64,000 nucleotides of DNA from Halochromatium salexigens. Its GTDB lineage: Bacteria; Pseudomonadota; Gammaproteobacteria; Chromatiales; Chromatiaceae. Within the stretch, counting starts at the first letter, position 1; every line of letters begins with the position of its first letter. The stretch lies in NCBI RefSeq assembly GCF_016653295.1, contig NZ_NHSF01000054.1, positions 62,001 to 126,000 on the forward strand, written 5' to 3'. This document shows positions 57,822 through 64,000 of this stretch, one piece after another. A model generated the notes under the pieces. The model ran no database searches, was not told the origin of the DNA, and saw only the letters and a list, made by a program, of their open reading frames with translations. The position numbers and the translations under genes are program-made.

Positions 57822-58649
57822 CTTTTCCGCAAAAAACTCATCAACTTACGAAACCGCCAACTTAGGAATTCAGGCAGAAGACCGGCTATTGCATTCAATG
57901 CTTGATTTCTGAGGTAACGAACACGCCCTACGAAAGGGATTCTACGAGACAAACCTTCTTGAATTGTGTAAATGCAGGGATGACATACTCCGCAAGGGGT
58001 CTTTTTTTTGGATCGGTGTGTGACAAAACCAAGTTTCTTCAAGAATATCACTATAGCCTCGCACCTTGGCGATTTTCTCCATTTCTATTTTTGTTGTTTC
58101 GAGTATGGGAAAACGAAGATTACCAAACAAGCAACGCACGTCGTCCGGAGCGTCGCTTCTAAGTTCAAACCATTCATCACCATCGTCACGAACATTTTTG
58201 ACATAAGGCCTGATGAAACAATATGCTCGGTCATCCTTATGTACACTCAACTGTAGATCGTTGACCCCATATTGTTGGGCGAATTTTGCGATGAATATGT
58301 ACTGTTTTCCAAGATAGCCCTGAAGTCGTAGCCGTGTATGAGCGGCCCAGAAGTCATCGGCTTTTCCCAATTTGCCAATGTCAAGGGTGACCAATTGTCT
58401 AATTAGGAGCAGCGCTTCTGGTGATCGAGCCCCGATGATAGATCTGATACGCTCCATTGTTTCTTGTTCTATATCGGCGCAGCGACGAAACCTGTTATCG
58501 ATCAAGTAGAATGGCTGAACACTCCTCTTCAGTCTAAAAACCAGATCAAGAACCCTAAATGTCGAATCCCATCCACCAGTCCAGAGTATGTTATTAATTT
58601 TTTCCGGGCAGTGTTCATTTTCCAGACGACTGTCGTCACCAAGGTTCAT
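57818..58649 (-). pseudogene. QueC-like PP-loop protein with a frameshift in an A8 run
   Basis: Reading from 58649: PP-loop TGGWDSTF (24-31) near the N-terminus, then a Rossmann-like ATP pyrophosphatase domain (VQPFYLIDNRFRRC, ELRSDAPDDVRCLFGNLRFP). The first frame ends at 57942 with an unrelated tail after FCHTPIQKK. In the next frame the sequence TPCGVCHPCIYT continues to 57818, supplying the Cys cluster of QueC-type proteins. The switch lies in eight consecutive A (plus-strand T at 58002-58009); seven A would join the frames. Relatives make deazaguanine precursors or adenylate other acids. As sequenced the gene is broken; slippage expression remains possible. Confidence 0.75.
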
Positions 58650-58689
58650 TGTGTCTTTCCCTCGACTTTGGCCATTTTGCTGAGCAGGT

Positions 58690-59105
58690 TCGTGGCCGGT
58701 GAGCGGTCAGCGCATTCTGCCTTTAACCATTGTAGCCGTCTTGGAGCCGTTTGCCGTCCTGTTCACGCGTCCGCGAGCTGGGCACATGCGCAAGGGTGCT
58801 GGTGATCGGCGCCCTGCTCGCGCAAGGGCCGCGCACGGTACGCTGCGCTGCGCGCGATGGGGCTATCGAGTGGGGGCCGCGCGGGGCTTCGAGCGCGACC
58901 ATCAGGTGCTTAACCGCGCGCGCTAGTCAGGAATGCGCGCAGCGCAGATCCTGCTGGGACTGTTACTGGCCTTGCTCTCGCCCAGCCTGCGGATCGTGAT
59001 GGCGATCGACGAGACCCTAAAGCTGCGGTTCGGGCCGCACATCCGGGCCAATGGGGTGTATCGTGATGCGGTGCGCTCGAGTCGGGGCAAGTTACATCAA
59101 GGTTT
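58690..59105 (+). pseudogene. decayed IS701-type transposase remnant
   Basis: High-GC sequence whose pieces in successive frames read ILPLTIVAVLEPFAVLFTRP, VLVIGALLAQGPRTV, FERDHQVLNRAR and LLALLSPSLRIVMAIDETL, then RFGPHIRANGVYRDAVRSSRG. These are the N-terminal part and first catalytic Asp (AIDET) of IS701-family DDE transposases, with at least two frameshifts. It stops at the start of the Mur-ligase fusion gene; the catalytic remainder is absent. This accounts for the 461 bases between 58650 and 59110, of which 58650-58689 shows nothing. Confidence 0.7.
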
Positions 59106-59110
59106 GAAAA

Positions 59111-60964
59111 ATGAAAATAAATTTTATTGATCGTATTAAAGCAGGTTTAGATTGGCGTTACAAAAAGTTGCAGGAAAGCATAAAGTTAATGCACGCCAAG
59201 CTTTGGAGAGCTAGTCTTAAAGAAACTAAGTTTATTGGTATTACCGGCTCCGTCGGCAAAACAACCACAAAAGATTTAGCAGTATCGGTTCTTAAAAAAT
59301 GTGGAAAAACCAAGGGAAATGCGCTCAGTCTTAATTATCTTATTGATATCGCAAAAGCAATCACGGAATTGCCGCGCAACGTCCGCTTCGTGGTACTCGA
59401 GATAGCGACTAGCGGCCCCGGAACAATCGATGATCGAGTTCAGTTATGTCGGCCAGATATTGCTGCAATGATAGTGATAGGTCGAGATCATATCAAGAAA
59501 TTTGGTTCTATGGAGGCCATTGCGGAAGAAAAGGCGAAGTTGATTAGTGCATTGCCAGAGACCGGCACCGCTGTGTTGAATCGAGATGATCCTCTCATTC
59601 GGAATGTTGCAGCGAAAACGAAAGCTCAAAAATTATGGTTTGGTCGTTCTGAAGATGCTGATTTGCGTTTATTGGAGGCAACTTCTAATTATCCCGAGAC
59701 GCTTGTCTTAAAGTTAAGTTACGAAGGCCGTTATTACACTTGTAAAACTGGAGTCTATGGCACCCATCTGGCTGTACCTGTTCTCGCAGCTATTGGGATT
59801 GGTTTAGCGGCAGGCTTATCGATAGAAGATGCAATAGTTGGAGTTGCTAACGCAAGGCCGACTACTGGGCGTATGCAGATTGTCACTGACATAGAGGATG
59901 TCACTTTTTTGAGAGATGACTATAAAGCCCCTCATTGGACTTTACAGACAGTCTTAGATTTTATGGCAAATGCCAAAGCTGAACGTAAAGTCGCCATTAT
60001 AGGCACTCTTTCCGATTATTCGCTTTCTGCTTCAAAACTTTATCCGAAGGTCGCTCGAAAGTTACGCGAAGTTGCGGATCTCGTTGTGTTTGTAGGGCCT
60101 CATGCTCTGCGTGCGCTCAAGGCACGCAATGGTGAGGACGATATTGGTTTACAGGGTTTTACTCAGATTCGAGATGCTCATCGATTTCTCGAAAAAGAGT
60201 TGCGACAAGGGGATTTGGTAATACTGAAAGGGTCGAATCGGGCAGACCACCTCGTGCGGCTTATATTGGCTCGACAGCAGCATGTTGGATGCTGGATTGC
60301 GAACTGTGGTAAAAACCGCTTCTGCGATCGTTGTGAATTCATCGAGGGAAATGGGGTTGTTGATACTCAGGTGTGTCTACCAGCTGAAACCGATATAGAC
60401 TTATCAACAACCGCATCTAGCCCTTATCTCATTGTTGGTTTGGGCAATCCAGGCACAGCCTATGACGACACACCTCACAACATGGGCGCGGCTGTGCTCG
60501 ACCGACTGGCGCAATCGCTTGGTAACGATAAAGAATGGGTTGATGTACCTGAAGGTAAAATTCTCCAAGCAAATATAGAGAAAAGTGATGTCATTCTTTT
60601 TAAGCCTGGCGCGATGATCAATCACTGTGGCTCAATGGTTGATGCCCTGCGCCGTCGGATGAGCATTCATCCCCAAAAAATTATAGTTGCTCATGACGAT
60701 ATTGATCTACCACTTTCTGAAGTTCGGCTAAAATATAGTGGTAGCGATAGTGGCCATAAGGGGCTGAGATCAATCTTCTCAGCACTTGGCAACGATGGTT
60801 TCATGACGCGAGTGAGGGTAGGTGTACACACATCAAACAATATGGATCATGATTCTAGAGCAATTGTGCTAAAACGTTTTAGCGAAGATGACAGTTCTTT
60901 AGTCAATGCAGGCCTTGAAAAATCATCTTCGTTGATCAGAGACGCGCTTAACGCACGAGGATGA
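59111..60964 (+). CDS. Mur ligase/peptidyl-tRNA hydrolase-like fusion
   Basis: 617 residues, AT-rich. Residues 1-390 are MurF-like: ATP loop GITGSVGKTTTK (43-54), IGRDHIKKFGSMEAIAEEKAKL (as HIKKFGSMEAIAEEK), ARPTTGRMQ and DDYKAPHWTLQTVLDFM. Residues 394-408 hold four Cys (394, 399, 405, 408) suggesting a small zinc site. Residues 438-617 are peptidyl-tRNA hydrolase-like: LIVGLGNPGTAYDDTPHNMG with Asn446 and His456, MINHCGS with Asn504, HDDIDLPLSEVRLKYSG with Asp530, but Lys550 replaces the usual Asn (GHKGLRS). Mur ligases form amide bonds; Pth cleaves peptidyl esters. It is translationally coupled to the ATP-grasp. I know no standard role for this fusion. Confidence 0.88.
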   Translation: MKINFIDRIKAGLDWRYKKLQESIKLMHAKLWRASLKETKFIGITGSVGKTTTKDLAVSVLKKCGKTKGNALSLNYLIDIAKAITELPRNVRFVVLEIATSGPGTIDDRVQLCRPDIAAMIVIGRDHIKKFGSMEAIAEEKAKLISALPETGTAVLNRDDPLIRNVAAKTKAQKLWFGRSEDADLRLLEATSNYPETLVLKLSYEGRYYTCKTGVYGTHLAVPVLAAIGIGLAAGLSIEDAIVGVANARPTTGRMQIVTDIEDVTFLRDDYKAPHWTLQTVLDFMANAKAERKVAIIGTLSDYSLSASKLYPKVARKLREVADLVVFVGPHALRALKARNGEDDIGLQGFTQIRDAHRFLEKELRQGDLVILKGSNRADHLVRLILARQQHVGCWIANCGKNRFCDRCEFIEGNGVVDTQVCLPAETDIDLSTTASSPYLIVGLGNPGTAYDDTPHNMGAAVLDRLAQSLGNDKEWVDVPEGKILQANIEKSDVILFKPGAMINHCGSMVDALRRRMSIHPQKIIVAHDDIDLPLSEVRLKYSGSDSGHKGLRSIFSALGNDGFMTRVRVGVHTSNNMDHDSRAIVLKRFSEDDSSLVNAGLEKSSSLIRDALNARG

Positions 60965-62238
60965 ATAAAAAATATCCCTATTGGTACCGACCTCGGCCCT
61001 CAGTCATTGCTCGAAGGTTTTTATGCCGAGAGAATCCCGGCCTTAAAGAACTGCGCAAATGGCTTTTTTGGGCATGGTGGGCCAAGCCGCGTACGCCGCT
61101 TGAGCGAATAGCCTCAATCTGGAATCTTTTTTTGTTGCCCGCAATTCGAATCAAAGGATGCTTGCAAACGCTCAAGGCTCATGGTGAAGAGGTTCATTCT
61201 GTTTATGGAGTCAATAAGACGCGCCAGCTGTTTGATCTGCTAAGGCTTGCGGTTGGGACCGATATCGACGCTATTACTTATTATCGATACCACCTTTTTC
61301 AGCATGATCGTCGTGTAAAGCAGCGTGAATATCTGGATCAGTCAGGTAAACTCCTGCAAGTTTTAGTACAACGCCTTCCAAAGCACGATGATGATGTCAT
61401 TTTTTCAGATAAGCTTGCGTTTGAAAAATGGTGCGCCTCAAAGGGTTTGAATGCTGTCAAGAGCTATGCGGTTATCTCGAACATTAGCGAGCAAAATTCT
61501 TCTTTTTTCGATGCTGATCTCCCAGCGAACGATTTGATTGCAAAGCCCACTCGAGGACGGGCTGGGCAAGGTGTAACGCTTTGGCGATACCGTTCAAGGA
61601 GTGATCACTCTGTCTGGGAAAACCTGATTGAAGGCAAGCAGCTAGATGCCAAGGATTTGATAAGGCATCTGCATCACTCTGCTGTTAAATCAAAAACACC
61701 GTATCTGTTGCAGCCGAGATTGCTAAATCATCCCGTTCTTTTATCAATGGGGAATGGCTCTCTAAGCACGGTTCGTATCATGACCGTACAAGAGAAAAAG
61801 GAAGCCCCTGTTTTTATCCTCGCTGCAGCACTACGCATCCCGATAGGTGATATCGATGTTGATAATTTTGATCAAGGAGGGCTGGCAAGTGGTATTGATT
61901 TAGAAACAGGGAAATGTGGATTAGCGATACAGAAAAGAGGTCAATACCCTTTACCTTTTTTCGATAGAAACCCTATTACAAAAACAATTATAAAAGATCA
62001 GGTGTTGCCATATTGGAAAGAAACTATACAGTTGAGCATTGCTGCTCACCAGCATCTGGTTACTCGCATACCGATCATAGGTTGGGACATTGCTATTCTC
62101 CCGGATGGTCCTGTTCTCATTGAAGCTAACCACCTTCCTGGGGAGCAACTTGTGCAGATGGCTTCCGGGATTCCTTTGGGTTCAACGCGTTACCCTAATG
62201 TTCTTTGCAATGCTCTCTGTGAAGCGTTCAACATTTGA
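60961..62238 (+). CDS. sugar-transfer-associated ATP-grasp protein
   Basis: 425 residues, start overlapping the fusion gene's stop by four bases. The basic N-terminus (YWYRPRPSVIARRF) and helical part are followed by an ATP-grasp domain: NDLIAKPTRGRAGQGVTLWRY (as AKPTRGRAGQGV), VRIMTVQEKKEAPVFILA and metal-binding WDIAILPDGPVLIEANHLPG. The last motif is typical of the ATPgrasp_ST type found in polysaccharide loci. It should couple a carboxylate with an amine at ATP cost, presumably working on the product of the Mur-ligase fusion or the other way round (inference). Confidence 0.82.
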   Translation: MNKKYPYWYRPRPSVIARRFLCRENPGLKELRKWLFWAWWAKPRTPLERIASIWNLFLLPAIRIKGCLQTLKAHGEEVHSVYGVNKTRQLFDLLRLAVGTDIDAITYYRYHLFQHDRRVKQREYLDQSGKLLQVLVQRLPKHDDDVIFSDKLAFEKWCASKGLNAVKSYAVISNISEQNSSFFDADLPANDLIAKPTRGRAGQGVTLWRYRSRSDHSVWENLIEGKQLDAKDLIRHLHHSAVKSKTPYLLQPRLLNHPVLLSMGNGSLSTVRIMTVQEKKEAPVFILAAALRIPIGDIDVDNFDQGGLASGIDLETGKCGLAIQKRGQYPLPFFDRNPITKTIIKDQVLPYWKETIQLSIAAHQHLVTRIPIIGWDIAILPDGPVLIEANHLPGEQLVQMASGIPLGSTRYPNVLCNALCEAFNI

Positions 62239-62257
62239 TAGATAGACCAGCGTCCCG

Positions 62258-64000
62258 TTAATCCAATCCAGAAGCCAATTTTTGAAAATGGGATCCTTCG
62301 TGACTGATTAGTTCGTCCCAACGTCCTTGTTCGGCGAGTTCACCTCGAACCAGTACATAAATACAATCGCATGGCTTAACGGTGCTCAACCGATGTGCCA
62401 CGAGTAAAATCGTTTTTGTGCCGCTCAAATTGTGAATCGCCTCCATCACGGCTCGTTCGGTCGCGTTATCCAGAGCACTGGTCGCTTCATCGAAAAAGAT
62501 CACAGCAGGGTCTCTATACAGAGCCCTGGCAATGCCAATCCGCTGGCGCTGCCCGCCTGAGAGACGAACACCCCGCTCGCCAATGATGGTGCCGTACCCT
62601 TGAGGAAGCTCGTTGACCAAGAATTCGTGTAGGTTGGCGAGTCGGGCGGCCCTCTCGACTGCTACATGATCGATCTGCGACTCCGGGAGTCCCAGCGCTA
62701 TATTCGAAGCAACGCTTTGATCAGCCAAGAAAATATGTTGTGGGACATAACCAATTGCTGCTTGCCAGTTCCGCGTATTCGTTTCCATCAAAGGCTGATC
62801 ATCGATATAGATCTCGCCTTTGTCGGCGGGTAGAAGCCCAAGCAGCAAGTCGACCAAGGTACTCTTGCCGGCACCAGAAGGACCAACGAAGCCAACGGTG
62901 GTGTTTGCCTGAATGGTCAGACTCAGTTTTCTTAGTGCGGCTTCTTCGCTGCTGGGGTAGTGGTAAGTGATGTCGTTTAGCGTGATCCTGCTGGAAGGGA
63001 TCAAAGGCATCAATTGTTTCCCACGTTGTGGTAATGCGATCGAACCGGATTGGGAGCCGAGATCCGCAAGGATATTGTCGACCGCTGCCGTGTTGAAACG
63101 CATTTGTGCCACGCTACTGAATATTTTTTGGAATGCGGGGATGATCTGGCGTCCAGCAAGCCCATACGCACCAATGAGAGGAAGGGCTGTCTCAATGCCA
63201 CCATGGCCATCCATTAAATAGAGCACAACGAGCAAGATGCCACCAAAAGCGATGGCTTCGATGGCATATTGAGGGAGATTTTGAAGAAGGATCGAGTTGG
63301 CCTGATGCTTGGCGAAGCGCTTGGATGGATTACGATAACGCTCGAGATAATCGAATTCTCTGCCGAGCAGGCGAATTTCTTTAGAACCGGCAAAGGCTTC
63401 AGCGGCTACTGTGAAGCGTTCGCGATTGGATTGAACGCGGTCTTGACCGATTTTGTTCAACCAGGTTCTGGCGAGCACATAGATCAATCCGTAAACGCTC
63501 CCAAGGGTGATCGCAACGACCATGGCCAGGAAAGGGTAAATCGCGATCAGCAGCGCGACGATCGCACCCGCAAGCAGCACTTGGCTCGCCAGGCGCATGG
63601 CCGGCATCAATCCGCCGTTGATGGCCTGCGCCGTCTCTTGCAGGACATTCTTCGCAAGATCGCCTGAATTGCGATTCAGGAAAAAACTATAGGGTCTACG
63701 GAGATAGTCCGCCATCAGGCGACGCGACAATTCATACTGTTGCAGATGCGAGTAACGGGTGATGGCCCATTGCGTCAGTGCCTGCAATGCGGTTCCAGAG
63801 ATAAAGACCACAAAGGCCGCCGCGCCCAAAAAATAGAGAAAGCGATCCTTCGACTCGAATTCGAGCGCCTCATACGCTTGACTGAGCCAAATGTTCGTGT
63901 CGATGATGCCAGGATTCGACAGCACCGCGAGGAATGGCATGATCGATGCCACACCTGCAGTTTGCACGAACGCGGTCACGATCATTACGAACAGCAATAT
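62258..64000 (-). CDS. ABC transporter, flippase-type (PglK-like), N-terminus outside window
   Basis: At least 580 residues; the reading frame stays open to the right edge, so about 25-30 N-terminal residues are missing. Six helices of an ABC exporter domain (ASIMPFLAVLSNPG motif early, ALTQWAITRYSHLQQYELS) precede the nucleotide-binding domain: Walker A GPSGAGKST, Q-loop YVPQHIFL, signature LSGGQRQRIG, Walker B AVIFFDEATSALD and H-loop LLVAHRL. It is the half-transporter type used to flip lipid-linked glycans or glycolipids. Higher GC than the island and convergent with it (19 bases apart), so it marks return to the normal genome or another exopolysaccharide operon. Confidence 0.9.
   Translation of the reverse strand: MLLFVMIVTAFVQTAGVASIMPFLAVLSNPGIIDTNIWLSQAYEALEFESKDRFLYFLGAAAFVVFISGTALQALTQWAITRYSHLQQYELSRRLMADYLRRPYSFFLNRNSGDLAKNVLQETAQAINGGLMPAMRLASQVLLAGAIVALLIAIYPFLAMVVAITLGSVYGLIYVLARTWLNKIGQDRVQSNRERFTVAAEAFAGSKEIRLLGREFDYLERYRNPSKRFAKHQANSILLQNLPQYAIEAIAFGGILLVVLYLMDGHGGIETALPLIGAYGLAGRQIIPAFQKIFSSVAQMRFNTAAVDNILADLGSQSGSIALPQRGKQLMPLIPSSRITLNDITYHYPSSEEAALRKLSLTIQANTTVGFVGPSGAGKSTLVDLLLGLLPADKGEIYIDDQPLMETNTRNWQAAIGYVPQHIFLADQSVASNIALGLPESQIDHVAVERAARLANLHEFLVNELPQGYGTIIGERGVRLSGGQRQRIGIARALYRDPAVIFFDEATSALDNATERAVMEAIHNLSGTKTILLVAHRLSTVKPCDCIYVLVRGELAEQGRWDELISHEGSHFQKLASGLD

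Overview
The window comes from a GC-rich gammaproteobacterium, most plausibly a Chromatiales-type purple sulfur bacterium or close relative. That is inferred from codon and base composition, the exosortase gene content and the accessory genes (Rpn/DUF4351, HicAB); no rRNA or tRNA is present to confirm it. Almost the whole window is one exosortase A (XrtA)/PEP-CTERM protein-sorting and exopolysaccharide locus, extended by accessory genes and ending in an AT-rich surface-modification island.

Layout. 1-2864: a broken secreted hydrolase, a VAO-type flavoprotein and a PEP-CTERM substrate protein with a sigma-54 promoter. 2986-7687 (minus): acyltransferase, PrsT TPR lipoprotein and a methyltransferase. 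7962-30723 (plus): the core operons, namely XrtA-associated ATPase, a LolA-like/RND/beta-barrel trio, export lipoprotein, chain-length determinant, tyrosine kinase, outer-membrane protein, deacetylase, FemAB-like protein, two XrtA-type glycosyltransferases, exosortase A fused to EpsI, amidotransferase, adenylating enzyme, glycosyltransferase and a second deacetylase. 30764-35177 (minus): glycosyltransferase, GDP-mannose dehydrogenase-like enzyme and an asparagine-synthetase-like protein. 35474-39007 (plus): acyl carrier protein, an embedded ParD/RelE-type toxin-antitoxin pair, exosortase-associated hydrolases 2 and 1, and a methyltransferase. 39034-45448: a beta-CASP hydrolase, then a scarred segment with hicAB, duplicated coiled-coil genes, gene remnants, a GNAT protein, the PLP decarboxylase and an Rpn-like nuclease. 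45389-53003: acyl-CoA ligase (minus), TPR protein, O-ligase, a large unknown protein, a second sigma-54-driven PEP-CTERM protein (THxN type) and a GT2. 53000-62238: a further asparagine-synthetase-like gene leads into the AT-rich island (GT2, sulfotransferase, pyruvyltransferase-like protein, frameshifted QueC-like PP-loop gene between two transposase remnants, a Mur-ligase/Pth fusion and an ATP-grasp). 62258-64000: the end of an ABC flippase-type exporter, cut by the window edge.

How it works together (inference from family knowledge): the glycosyltransferases, dehydrogenase and modifying enzymes build an exopolysaccharide; the Wza/Wzc-like proteins, kinase and outer-membrane protein export it; exosortase A cleaves and probably re-attaches PEP-CTERM proteins, with PrsT and the ATPase as accessory factors. 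The ligase, decarboxylase, ACP, hydrolases and amidotransferase form the subset seen in some XrtA loci and probably make an acylated amine-type decoration. Both substrate genes carry textbook -24/-12 promoters, so they are probably switched together by RpoN and an activator not encoded here.

The strongest oddities are the paired sigma-54 promoters, the Mur-ligase/zinc-linker/peptidyl-tRNA-hydrolase fusion translationally coupled to an ATP-grasp, and a 5-kb segment (40.2-45.4 kb) in which small accessory genes sit beside partial duplicates of the native exosortase-locus genes.
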